Shown here in pieces: positions 25,299 through 37,650 of a stretch of DNA of 64,000 nt. Below the pieces are notes generated by a model, which saw only the letters and a list, made by a program, of their open reading frames with translations, ran no database searches and was not told where the DNA came from. Within the stretch, counting starts at the first letter, position 1, and every line of letters starts with the position of its first letter. This stretch comes from Bathynomus jamesi (taxonomy: Eukaryota; Arthropoda; Malacostraca; Isopoda; Cirolanidae): the NCBI GenBank assembly GCA_023014485.1, contig JAJOZX010000920.1:17501-81500 (forward strand), in the 5' to 3' direction. Both the position numbers and the translations under genes were made by a program.

Positions 25299-26098
25299 TT
25301 TGTATGCACCTCGGTGGTGGTGTGGTTAATGCCGCCGCACACCGAAAGCCACGCTAGCCACTCCACGAACGACAGCCACGCTACGCTGTCCTCACACCAA
25401 AAGACACGTGGCCGAGCAACGCCGCCAGTATTCATCCAACCTAATTTAGTTGCAATTTCCTTCCAACAGTTATCTTTTCTTCATATGTCCCTCCACTCTT
25501 CTTTCCTCATTTCATAAAGGCATGGCTTTTCCATTGCAAAATTGGTGCGAAACTGTGTGGATGGTGAATGAATGAATGAGTGCGACTGTTTGAACCACTT
25601 CCAGTGGGGATGGGATAAGCTCCACCTACTACGAAGACTAATTGAGCATGCGCAGCCAAAGACACGTCCCGGAATATCGCTCAGGGAGCGAACGCGAGCC
25701 ACGTGGCGCGGCTGGCTGACGCATGGGCTTCGGTGAGAGTTGCTTCGTTGAAAATCATTAGAACGACGCTGAGCCACGTTGTGGTTGAGTGTGGCGTGGC
25801 TTTCGGTGTGCGGCGGCCTTTAGCGTCGCTGACTACGAATCCATCGGCTCCGGGATCGAGACCCGGTGACGGCAGGCGGCGCGCAGCAAAACCCAGTTGT
25901 TCATCCCTCCACACAATAAAGAAATTGGTTGGTAAATAATGGGTGCCCTGGGTAGCCTAGTGGTTAAGACGCAGGGCTGCTGGTGGGGCGTGGTTCGAAT
26001 TCCACATTAAACTGTAGGTCGAAGGTGGTGTGAGAAGCTCGATCTTAGTTAGAATGAACAATTCGGGCGAAAGCAAAATTAGGTTAACGAAGGTTAAC
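25299..26098 (+). mobile_element. tRNA-derived SINE2 (dimeric head) split by a MITE
   Basis: Removing the MITE at 25329-25819 joins ggtggtgtggtta to gcgtcgctgactacgaatc and ccgggatcgagacccgg, which reads as a tRNA-like A box and B box. A second tRNA-like head follows at 25945-26003: tagcctagtggttaagacgc and ggttcgaattcc. The remaining body (gaacaattcgggcgaaagca) is shared with the copy at 38970-39255. Two Pol III-type heads in series suggest a dimeric SINE. It encodes no protein. Confidence 0.8.
25329..25819. mobile_element. MITE with TTA duplication (Harbinger-like?)
   Basis: Ends are gccgccgcacaccgaaagcc and its inverted copy ggctttcggtgtgcggcggc. TTA is present on both sides (25326-25328 and 25820-25822). 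Removing one copy plus the element restores a tRNA-like A box in the host SINE. A 3-bp TTA/TAA duplication is usual for PIF/Harbinger elements, but there is no transposase to confirm this. Confidence 0.8.
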
Positions 26099-27427
<1,329 letters not shown>

Positions 27428-27518
27428 GTAAAGAACGACGCTTGTGTAGAAGAGCGTTCCGCACAAGATGAGGAGGGAGAACGACAAATGAAAAATGAGG
27501 TACCTTCCAGGAATCGAG
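27428..27518 (-). mobile_element. tRNA-derived SINE1, tail fragment
   Basis: The minus strand reads from the B box (tcgattcctgg) through acctcatttttcatttgtcg and ctcttctacacaagcgtcg to the tail, which runs into AAAT/TA repeats. It lies head-to-head with the plus-strand copy that begins at 27522. Confidence 0.85.
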
Positions 27519-27521
27519 AAC

Positions 27522-27708
27522 CTTGGTGTAGTGGATAGCATATCTGACCGGCAATTGGATGATCCCAGGTTCGATTCCTGGGAGATACCTCATTTTTCAT
27601 TTGTCGTTCTCCCTCCTCACCTTGTGCAGAACGCTCTTCTACACAAGCGTCGTTCTTTACATTAATTATACTGTATGTTGTTTGCAGTTAAAATGTATAT
27701 ATGTACAG
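27522..27708 (+). mobile_element. tRNA-derived SINE1, full-looking copy
   Basis: It has an A box (ggtgtagtggatagcat) and a B box (ggttcgattcctggga) spaced as in a tRNA gene. The body is non-tRNA: tttcatttgtcgttctccct, cgctcttctacacaagcgtc, attaattatactgtatgttg. Acceptor-stem pairing is not evident, so I call it a SINE and not a tRNA gene. Further copies are at 27775 and 63946. Confidence 0.85.
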
Positions 27709-27774
27709 CATGCGAAGGGGCCCCCTCAGGGCATTTGATTCCGCTCGTATGTAGGAGAATTACGACTTCTGATT

Positions 27775-27950
27775 GGTCGAGGACCTTGGTGTAGTGGATA
27801 GAATATCCGACCGGCAATTGGATGATCCCGGGTTCGATTCCTGGGAGGTACCTCATTTTTCACATGTTGTTCTCCCTCCTCATCTTGTGCGGAATGCTCT
27901 TCTACACAAGCGTCATTCTTTCCATTAATTATACTGTGTTGTTTGGAGTT
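27775..27950 (+). mobile_element. tRNA-derived SINE1, second plus-strand copy
   Basis: The same A box, B box (ggttcgattcctgggag) and body as the copy at 27522, ending in poly-A and (AT)n at 27951-27981. Confidence 0.87.
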
Positions 27951-27981
27951 AAAAAAAAAAAATATATATATATATATATAT

Positions 27982-28120
27982 AATGTCGTAACACATTGAT
28001 CAGCGAAGTTAAGCGACATTGGGTCGGTCGGATAGAAGTGGGGTAGAGACCGTCCAGATCCCACGTAAAGCTGTAGGTCCCCTCCGTCATGTGACCTTAG
28101 ATGTTGGGAATGAGGTTAAA

Positions 28121-28125
<5 letters not shown>
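27982..28125 (+). mobile_element. 5S rRNA-derived SINE, second copy
   Basis: gatcagcgaagttaagcgac matches the 5S internal promoter, followed by gggtagagaccgtcc at the C-box position. The shared body is agatcccacgtaaagctgta and cctccgtcatgtgacctta. The tail ends in (ATT)n at 28122-28177. The 5' part of the 5S head is truncated. Confidence 0.85.
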
Positions 28126-28151
<26 letters not shown>

Positions 28152-28177
28152 TTATTATTATTATTATTATTTTATTA
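28122..28177. repeat. (ATT)n microsatellite
   Basis: Tail of the 5S-like SINE with single-base slips. Confidence 0.95.
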
Positions 28178-28899
28178 CATTTATAAAGATAAATAATTTT
28201 TTGTTTCAGGTAAGCCAAAATCGAATTGATTGTCTAATTTCTACCATTGATTCACGGTACGTACAAAATCTTGATTTATATTTTTCGTTCGTATTATCAA
28301 TGTTGAATTCTGTTGCAAGTGTGAGTGAAAGTATTTTGTAATTACAGTAAAAGATGTTTAGTAGGTAATCATAGTTATTTTGTTGTGAATGACTGGCGTA
28401 CGAGTGTTTAGCAAGTTATCTTGAGAATCCCATAATGAGGCTTTGTAAAACCAAAATTTGGCCTCTCTTCTCATCTTAATGACAAGTTTTGTACTTCAAG
28501 TGATAAATTTACGCCGTGGTTCGAAACCGGATCGGTAACTCTGTCTCGTAATTACGAGCATTCGCTAAGCCCATTCCTCGGCGTTAAATGTCACGAATTG
28601 TACGTTTATGTGTGTGTTAAAACTGTAACGAAAAAGCAGTTAAAATCTCTTAAGAAGTAATAAATTTAAGCAAGGAACCAATGAAATATTGTTTACGATC
28701 CCCATTTTTTTTTTGGCTGGGGGTGGGGTGGGGTGGGGTGGGGGGGAGTTCGGCCAAGATAAGTTATGCATCATATGCATCTTTAATGCCAGCTATAGTT
28801 GGCAGGTGTATTAAAAAATAACGTAAAACCTAAGAATCATGAAGCACTTCTTTTAATGTTGTTAGAAGTATCCATATTCGATTCTAAGCTGGTTTATTG

Positions 28900-28934
<35 letters not shown>

Positions 28935-29220
28935 CCAAACTGAGAGTACTGTACGTGTAGGGAAGAAGCATGCTTATTCGTTCGCGTGTTAACGGACGCG
29001 CAACAGGTTTCAAAGAAGCTTATATTACAATTTTTGTTCCATTGTCTCATTTCGTATTCTTTGTGCAATGGAATTCCCCTTTTATTGCAACTTTAATCTT
29101 ATTATTTCATTCCTCCTTTTTGATAGTTCACTAGAATGTCACCTGATTTTAATATTGGAAATGGAAGGAGAGGATTGTTTGTGGTTTGGGTGTGTAACTG
29201 TCTGGTATTCCACTTTAAAT
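28178..29220. other. No gene; G-rich run and (GT)n
   Basis: Holds the G-rich tract at 28716-28747 and (GT)n at 28902-28932. I recognise no coding sequence. Confidence 0.65.
28716..28747 (+). other. G-quadruplex-type G tract
   Basis: Five runs of four or more G separated by single T or CT (gggggtggggtggggtgggg, then seven G). This fits the classical quadruplex pattern on the plus strand. No neighbouring gene suggests a function. Confidence 0.8.
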
Positions 29221-29282
29221 CAAGGTTGGCAAAAACCCAGCAAAAAACCAGTTGGGTTTTTGTTGGGTTTTTGCCAACCCTG
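29221..29282. mobile_element. 62-bp palindromic hAT remnant
   Basis: caaggttggcaaaaaccca and the complement of the right side cagggttggcaaaaaccca are inverted repeats covering nearly the whole sequence. The flanks ctttaaat and cattaaat agree at seven of eight bases, as an aged hAT target duplication would. Confidence 0.75.
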
Positions 29283-29621
29283 CATTAAATTGGCACTACA
29301 CGTACATTTTAGGGAATTCAACTTTTGTTTATATTTTTAAACTTAATTTTTGGCCTTTTTAAGAATGGCGGACAGTGTTTGGAAACGGAATTAGTGAACT
29401 TCAATTGTCAATATTTTTTACTTCAAATATAAGCGAGTGCGAAGCTCGTATATTGTTACATTAAGGTTCGAATATAGACGAGGATTAATTTCATATGTTC
29501 ATATTTAGTAATAATGGAATTAATAAATATGGAAACGCCTCTTTAAAATGTTTCATTTCAAAATGATAAACTGGAAAAATATTGTGAGTTAGCTACGCAG
29601 ATATGTTTTTAACTTAAATCT

Positions 29622-29629
<8 letters not shown>
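29283..29629. other. No gene seen
   Basis: AT-rich DNA without recognisable features. Confidence 0.6.

Positions 29630-29669
<40 letters not shown>
29630..29669. repeat. (AT)n microsatellite
   Basis: Adjacent to the 3' end of the Penelope-like element. Confidence 0.96.
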
Positions 29670-29671
<2 letters not shown>

Positions 29672-30039
29672 ATATTGCAACGTTTCAAGCACAAACTATG
29701 CTCATCCTCAGGCAAAAATTCTAAAAAGTTAAAAACATAATATTAAAAGCCATAATGACATTAACAAAATAAAATAGGGAAAAAATCCACAAGTATTAAA
29801 AACAAAGTCACTAAAAATTCTAGAAAGTTACAATTAAAAACCATAATGACTATTATAAAACAAAAGCGAACAATTAACAAGCTTTAAAACAATGAAAGTG
29901 ACACTAAAAACGAACAATGAATAACAACTATAAAATACAAAATGTAAAACTCAAAAAACTAAAAATTCACAGGCTATCTTTTAAAACACTAAAAAATTAA
30001 AAACCCACACTAAAAGGAACACACCTTAAGTCTAAGCAG

Positions 30040-30257
30040 CAGAGCTGGGCACTTGCGTTTTTTTGCCCGTTTTTTTGCGGTACTGCGGTACTACTACCGC
30101 ACTACCAAACCGGTACCGCATAACGCAGTACCGCAAAGGATCGCTGAAAGTACAGCAGTACCGCTACCGCATTCAAATTTCCCCGGTACTTTCCGCGGTA
30201 CCGACCAACACGGCAGTACCGCAGTACCGCAAAAAAAAACGCAAGTGCCCAGCTCTG
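30040..30257. mobile_element. hAT MITE with perfect 8-bp duplication
   Basis: Ends are cagagctgggcacttgcgtt and its inverted copy. ctaagcag flanks both sides (30032-30039 and 30258-30265), a perfect 8-bp target duplication. The 218-bp interior is rich in gcggtaccgc/gcagtaccgc words. Confidence 0.93.
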
Positions 30258-30336
30258 CTAAGCAGCACAGATTCCGAGGCAAAACTAAAAAAACAGAAGC
30301 ATCTAAAACCAAGTAAAGGTTGGTTGTTCAAGATGT

Positions 30337-30780
30337 TCAGTTTAGACGGAGGGGAACGGATGAAATATCAGAGTTAAGCGAAGGGGAGAGAGTTTTAATA
30401 TACAGGGATTCTAAAAGTCTTAACGTTTGCTCACACGGAGCGGAATCTAAAATGTTAAAATTAGCTAAAGTTATATCGACTTTGCATAGAACAACATGGC
30501 TGCGTATAGCTGAAGCTTCTTTAGTTTTCAAAGGTTTGTCAGTTCTATGGCTTATGCCCATATGGGCACAGAAACGCGACTCGAGGCTCCTCACAGTGCT
30601 ACCAATATACTGTAGCTCCGATCACATCGGGGACACTTGAATTCATAAACGACAGCACTGCGCAGAGCATCCGATACACGGTCTTTAACATTAAAATATG
30701 AGCCAATAGAACGACGGTTAACAAATACTAGTTTAAAATCTATTTGACAATAAAATTTACTAAGAAGTAATATATATATC
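30337..30780 (-). pseudogene. Penelope-like GIY-YIG endonuclease
   Basis: One frame gives VNRRSIGSYFNVKDRVSDAL then AVVYEFKCPRCDRS, the linker and CxxC motif that precede GIY-YIG in Penelope-like proteins. After a frame change near 30605 the next frame gives YIGSTVRSLESRFCAHMGIS, SDISSVPLRLN and the conserved ESLYIKTLSPSLN tail. The YIGST and R-x-x-x-R/H elements belong to the GIY-YIG nuclease core. The polymerase portion is absent. Confidence 0.88.
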
Positions 30781-30813
30781 ACACACACACACACGCGCAC
30801 ACACGCGCGCACA
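30781..30813. repeat. (CA)n with CG interruptions
   Basis: Marks the 5' truncation of the Penelope-like element. Confidence 0.93.
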
Positions 30814-30970
30814 CAGGGTGCGGCATAAGGAAGGTTTACCGAGAATAATGGAATCACCTTGTGAAGAATAATAATTATCACTTACTACAGAAATTATTCA
30901 AAGTGTCCTCCATCATGTTCAGTACATACGTTGGTTGCATCTTTGAACCATTGAACAACAAATAGGGTCT
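30814..30970. mobile_element. Mariner-type terminal fragment
   Basis: It begins cagggtgcggcataaggaag, a mariner-like terminal repeat, and is cut off by the LINE A copy that follows. No partner end was found downstream. Confidence 0.5.
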
Positions 30971-33545
30971 AGCACAGTTCCGATCGGAACGGGAGCTGCT
31001 TGGCGTCTATCTGAACCTGGGAGGGACGAACTATAGGTTACTCTTCGTGTACAGACCTCCGCATCTCCTCCTCGAGGAGGATACAGCCCTGTACACCGAA
31101 CTCCGTGGCCTGCTAGGGGACAGGGTGTGTGTAGTTTTAGGAGACTTCAACTGTCGCGGCATAAACTGGGAAGACGACTGCTGATGCCGAAGGGAGGAGG
31201 CTAGTTGACTTTGCTGATGAAAACTTCCTCACTCAGTGGGTCAATGGGCCTACACGAGGCGAAAGCGTTCTAGACTTAGTATTCACGACCGAAGACAACC
31301 TCGTCACTGGCCTCACCGTTGAGGAATCGTTGGCGGGAGTGATCTCTGTCTGATTAGGTTGTGTGACTGCGTCCCTCGGGTGAAGCGTAGTAACTGGAGA
31401 AGCAGTAAGCTCGATCTACGGCGGGCGGACTTTGTCAGCCTCCGGGATACCATAGGTGAGATGGGGTTAGAGGTCGGCGGCAATGTTGAGGGAGTGTGGA
31501 GTGCGTTCCGGGACCAGTTTATGATGGTGCAGTCTGTTGCCATACCCTCAAAACCGGTCAGCCTTGTTTCAACCCAGCCTAAGTGGTTCAGTCGTGACAT
31601 CGCTTCGGCTATCCGAAATAGGAAAGCTTCGTATAGGAGGACGAAGGCCAATCGTTCCCATGAGAACACTCAGGCGTATGTCCACCTGTGCAGGGAAGTG
31701 AAGGCGAAGGTTAGGCTGGATAAACGTAACGAAGAACTCCGGGTGGCAAGCCTCTGCAAGGGGAACCCTAAGGAGTTCTTCAGTTATGTTAATAGTAGAA
31801 AGCCCATTAGAAGCATGATAGGTCCGTTAAAGGACCGAAGCGGCGTTCTGCGGACATCGCTAATGTGCTTAATGAGTACTTTGCGGGAGTGTTCACCAGG
31901 GAGGACACCCGCGTCATCCCCGAGCCAGGCGTCAGGCACGAAGGTGTTGGCCTGGATAGTGTTCGGTGTACCGCGACAGTCGTTGCCGATACAATAGACA
32001 AACAGCGCTTTTAAGGCTCCTGGGCCAGACCAGTTCCTCCCCAGAGTATTGCGGGAGGTGCGCGACCAGGTGGCTCCCCACCTGGCTACAGTCTTCAACA
32101 AAGCGTTAGAGAAGGGCCAGGTGCCTGGTGACTGGAGGGAAGCCAACGTGACCCCTATCTTTAAGAAAGGGGATCACGAAAGTCCAGGGAACTATCGTCC
32201 CATTAGTCTCGTTTCAGTTGTAGGTAAATCATTAGAGGAGATAATAGCAGATAGGATCGTTAACTATTTGGATTCCTACAAGCTGCTTGTGGATTCCCAA
32301 CATGGGTTTAGACGGCATAGGTCGTGTCTCACCAACTTTCTCGAGTTATTCCACGTCATGTTGAGTGAGTACGATAAGAGTAGGGCAATTGATATACTTT
32401 ATCTCGATTTTGGGAAAGCCTTTGATAAGGTACCTCACCGCCGGCTAATAGTCAAAGTGCGCGCGCTGGGTATCGGTGGTGAAGTAGGTAGGTGGATTGA
32501 AAACTGGCTGAGGAATAGGCGGCAGAGGGTTGTAATTAAAGGGTTTAGTTCGGGTTGGGCTTCGGTCACTAGAGTGGTTCCTCAGGGTTCCGTTTTGGGG
32601 CCACTGTTGTTTATCATTTACATAAATGATATCGACGCTGGCATCGTCAGAAGGATCGCCAAATTCGTTGATGACACAAAGCTTGGGGCCAATGTTGGGA
32701 TGCCCGAGGCGATAGAGCAACTGCGTGCGGACCTACGTAGGATAGGAGAGTGGTCCGAAAAATGGCAAATGCCGTTTAACTTGCGTAAGTGCAAAGTTGT
32801 GCACATTGGCTACGCCAATCCCAAGTCGGACTACTCAATGTTGGGGAGTAATATCGAGCCCACTGATTTGGAAAAGGACTTGGGTGTGCTAATTAGCAGC
32901 GACCTTAAGTTTACGAAACAGTGCGTAGAGGTGGAAAAAAAGCCCAGAAGTTGTTGGGTTATATCAGGAGGCAATTTCGATTTCGGAACAAGGAGATTGT
33001 GCTCTGTACAATTTTCTGGTTCGGCCGCACCTGGAGTATGCTGTGCAGTTCTGGTCGCCCACCCTCAGGAAAGATATTGAGAGGCTGGAGCGAGTGCAGG
33101 CGAGGGCCACAAAGTTAATCCCTTCCGTTAGGCATATGGGCTACAATCGACGCTTACGCGCCCTGAATGTGTTTTCGCTGGAAACTCGGAGGCTGCGCGG
33201 TCAACTGATCGAGGTTTTCAATTCTTACACGGCTTCAACAATGTCGATTTTAGGAGCATGTTTAGTTTAAATGGTACCCCAACTCGCAACAATGGTTGGA
33301 AGTTGGATTTGAAACTGTTTAGGACAAGTGTGTGTGGGAATTACCCTACGTATAAGATCTGTGACACGTGGAACAGGCTATCTTCAGAAGTTGTGAACAG
33401 TTCTTCTGTGAATCTGTTCAAGAAAAGGTTAGACCGAATCTTGCACACTATTTGAGTGTGTGGAAAATTTTCCCCTGTCATCCGTTGCCATTGGTACCTC
33501 CTTGGTATGGGCCGCAAGGCCTTTTGAGGTACTTCTTTTCCTTGT

Positions 33546-33548
<3 letters not shown>
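30971..33548 (+). mobile_element. LINE A copy 4, longest copy
   Basis: It runs from the second half of the endonuclease to the 3' tail (ccgttgccattggtacctcc, ggccgcaaggccttttgag) and a (CT)n tract. Unlike the other copies its 5' junction is a mariner fragment and not (CT)n. Confidence 0.93.
30975..33455 (+). pseudogene. LINE A copy 4 endonuclease C-terminus plus reverse transcriptase
   Basis: Order seen: GGTNYRLLFVYRPPHLLLEE and VVLGDFNCRGINWED (endonuclease); the DLVFTTEDNLVTGLTVEESL block; the linker QPKWFSRDIASAIRNRKASY; then the polymerase with ILYLDFGKAFDKVPHRRL, PQGSVLGPLLF, the catalytic box AKFVDDTKLG (Ala to Val beside the Asp pair), the thumb and the C-terminal WNRLSSEVVNSSSVNLFKKR. 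Frame changes occur near 31185, 31340, 31855, 32010, 32938, 33010 and 33230. The catalytic Asp pair is retained, but the protein cannot be made. Confidence 0.92.

Positions 33549-33611
<63 letters not shown>
33549..33611. repeat. (CT)n then (AT)n microsatellite
   Basis: CT units (33549-33577) follow the LINE A tail and pass into AT units up to the next element. Confidence 0.97.
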
Positions 33612-33613
<2 letters not shown>

Positions 33614-34623
33614 GGTCGGCAAAAAAAAAAATAAATAAATAAAAAAAGGGAGACCTCGAATTTTGTCTGTGAAATCCAAAGTTATTGTCAGATTTCAATA
33701 TTTTTTCACACCCCACAACTAAGTAAATTTCCTATACGGTGAGCGGATTTCAAAGAAAACTAATGAAAATTACGGATTTATTAAACATTATTTTATGCCA
33801 CTGGAAATTCTCCATTTACACTACTATTGCATTGTCGGGTCTGCAAAAAAAAAAGGGAAGCCTTTTAAATCCTTCGTATCTTGGCAAATATGGTACGTAG
33901 AACCATGAAATTTTAGTATGTTAGTACTAGGTAATTTTACGGTTTGTATGCCATCTTTTAGCATTTTAGCTGAGAAATTGGATTTATGGCGAATATTCCA
34001 GAAAAAACTTGCTAATCATAGGTTCAAATTATAATTAAAGCGATTTTAATTAGCGTAAGCCAACTGCAGGAGATTTGGACAAGCTTCTCAAGAAAATCGA
34101 TAAAACGGGAGATATCAAAAGAATACTAGGTAGTGGTATTAAATTTGGCCACGAAACAGTCCTGATTTAAATCCTGTCGATTACAGCCTTTGAGAAAATT
34201 TGTCACAGAATTTATCGGGTCAAAGTAAGAAATGTCGCTCATTTACGACAGCTTCTTCTGGAAAAATGGGATGAGCTACCACAAGAACAAATCAATAAAG
34301 CCATCGATGAGTTCCGTCCTATACTGAAAAAGGTTGTAGAAGTTCGTAGTAAACATATCGATCAGTTTTTTTAACATGAAGGTAGCACCATACGTGAGTA
34401 CTTTGTAACTTTTTATCTGCACATACAATGCAGTAGTAGTGTAAATGGAGAATTTCCAGTGGCATAAAGTAATGTTCAATAAATCCGTAATTTTCATTAG
34501 TTTTCTTTGAAATCCGCTCACCGTATAGGGAAGTTATTTTGTTGGGTGTGAAAAAAAAAATTGAAATCTGACCATAACTTTGGAATTTACAGCCAAAGTT
34601 CGAGGTCTCCATATTTTTTTGCC
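33612..34623 (+). mobile_element. Mariner/Tc1-like foldback element M1, copy b
   Basis: Outer inverted repeats start cgggtcggcaaaaaaa (left) and end in tttttttgcc (right), about 200 bases each. The plus strand encodes SPDLNPVDYSL and, after a frame change, VRNVAHLRQLLLEKWDELPQ, then KKVVEVRSKHIDQFF, the C-terminus of a Tc1/mariner transposase. A second terminal-like sequence (cgggtctgcaaaaaaaaaa) occurs inside at 33837. It matches copy a (24297-25290) in the opposite orientation, but lacks the LSEN expansion. Confidence 0.82.
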
Positions 34624-34654
34624 CCCCCCCCCCCCCCACACACACACACACACA
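34622..34654. repeat. Poly-C and (CA)n
   Basis: Sixteen C followed by nine CA units. Confidence 0.95.
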
Positions 34655-35105
34655 GTAATACCTTGAACATCGTTGTTTTGAACATCGTCGTTTTGCGCTT
34701 TCGTCGTTGTTATGCTTGTGACTAAGATTTACATCATCGTCTTGGTTTTGCTATTTCGTCGTCTTACGCCTGGTAGCATCACCCTTCCCACCCTTCCCCA
34801 CCCTTTCCCCTTTTCATGTTTAATAGAAGGTTTAAATTGAACAGTTGACAAATGTTTTGCTTCAAAATAATTTCCAATTTCATATTTTCGTTCGTATTAT
34901 AGATTTGAACAGTTTCTCATTGATGTTTTTCCTGTGATTGAGCTGTTAAAACGAGTGTATTTGTACTGTATTTGTTATGCAAAAATCCTGATTTTGACAA
35001 AAAAAAAATCTTATTTCCCATAGGTTACATTCCTCGAACAGCGTTGTTTTGAATATCGTCGCCTTTTCCAGGAACGCATTAGCGACGATATTCGTGGTAT
35101 TACGG
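34653..35105. mobile_element. pogo/Tigger-like MITE, second type
   Basis: Left end cagtaataccttgaacatcg and complement of the right end ccgtaataccacgaatatcg form inverted repeats. Subterminal words cgttgttttgaacatcgtcg and cgttgttttgaatatcgtcg repeat on both sides. No transposase. Confidence 0.78.
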
Positions 35106-35127
35106 CATATATATATTATATATATAT
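35106..35127. repeat. (AT)n microsatellite
   Basis: Short AT tract with a TT slip. Confidence 0.9.
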
Positions 35128-35744
35128 TACGGCCTTTTTTCGAAATTGGCCATTTTGCAAAGAGATCGGCGTTTTTGCATAATGGCATTAAATGCCAGGC
35201 CACTTTGCAAACAGGCCGGCATATTGGCCATTTTGCCAAATGACTGGTTATCCAGCCGGCCATTTTGCGAAAAGGCAGAACTTCAGTTAAGAAATTCAAT
35301 CCAGTTCGATTGAAATTATTGAAATTTAAATTATTGAATGCCCAGTTAGGTTAACTGAATGCCTGGTTAGGTCAACTGTCCGATTGACGATTGGTTAGAT
35401 TAAGTCGTGGTATTTTCCTTAAACAACAAAAATATCACGACTTAACCTAACCAATCGTGAAGGGCGGACAGTTGACCTAACCGGACATTCAATTGACCTA
35501 ACCGGACATTCAATTGACCTAACAGGGCATTCAGTGTCCAGTCAGTGTCCAGTTCGACAGTTTCGAAGGGTATACGCAAAATGGCCAGCAGGATTACCAG
35601 TCATTTTGTAAAATGGCCAATATGCTGGCATTTTTCCAAAGTGGCCGGCATTGTGTAATGCCATTTGCAAAAAGGCCATCATATTGGCCTTTTTGCAAAA
35701 CGAGCGGCAATTTTGCAAAAAGGACAATTTCGCAAAAAGGCCGT

Positions 35745-35746
<2 letters not shown>
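35128..35746. mobile_element. Foldback element with iterated ggcc-ttttgcaaa units
   Basis: Arms 35128-35275 and 35578-35746 are inverted copies made of repeated words such as ggccattttgcaaa and ggcctttttgcaaa at roughly 20-30 base spacing. The centre also folds: gattggttagattaagtcgt against acgacttaacctaaccaatc. A 21-base word around ggacattcaattgacctaac is repeated near 35482-35525. No open frame. Confidence 0.8.

Positions 35747-35794
<48 letters not shown>
35747..35794. repeat. (AT)n microsatellite
   Basis: Right flank of the foldback element. Confidence 0.96.
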
Positions 35795-37195
<1,401 letters not shown>

Positions 37196-37454
37196 CCGTC
37201 GAAATTCGCGATTCAATAAGAGCGTGATTGCTCTACTACATTGGGTTTGATCCTCATGCAGGCCAATTTATGGAATTGGTGGTGTCGAAAGCTTATACAC
37301 TCGTACTTGCTTGATCTTACCTTTAGTACGAGATACATACAAGCCAATTTAAATTAGCTATCACTTATGCTGTCTCTCTCATCCTTAAATTTGCTTACTT
37401 TTAATGAAATATATAAACTCGTTCCAGCATTTCTCGACATTTAAGAGTCGGTAA

Positions 37455-37516
37455 CCACACACACACACACTATATATATATATATATTATATATATATAT
37501 ATAATATATATATATA
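37455..37516. repeat. (CA)n then (AT)n microsatellite
   Basis: CA to 37470, then AT with AA/TT slips. Confidence 0.96.
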
Positions 37517-37543
37517 AACTCATACCGTGCACTTTTAATAACT

Positions 37544-37650
37544 GGAACATTTTAATATAGGGTTTCTCTCCCTGAGCTCCATTTTAACTTTTTGCACGAA
37601 TGAAAGAAATATTCTCGTAATAATGTTTGGAGCGGTTTAATATCCTGTGG
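37544..37650 (+). repeat. Dispersed repeat R, copy 1
   Basis: Shares cgaatgaaagaaat, aataatgtttggagcggttt and neighbouring words with 38533-38640, same orientation, about 1 kb apart. An (AT)n tract precedes both copies. Confidence 0.85.

Larger units (their letters stand above)
29670..30780 (-). mobile_element. Penelope-like element, 5'-truncated
   Basis: The minus strand encodes a GIY-YIG endonuclease and ends near 29670 with gcctgaggatgagcatagtt and gcttgaaacgttgcaa, wording typical of Penelope-like 3' ends. The reverse transcriptase is missing: the copy stops at 30780 in a (CA)n tract. A hAT MITE is inserted at 30040-30257. Confidence 0.85.

Noticed and set aside
27525..27600. tRNA gene
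   Set aside because: A and B boxes are present but no acceptor-stem pairing, and the sequence recurs with a non-tRNA body, so it is a SINE head. The same holds at 25945-26003 and 39095-39180.
27982..28060. 5S rRNA gene
   Set aside because: Only the internal promoter region resembles 5S rRNA; the 5' part is missing and the 3' part continues into SINE body.
35128..35746. LTR pair
   Set aside because: The two ends are inverted, not direct, and there is no retroviral-type coding between them.
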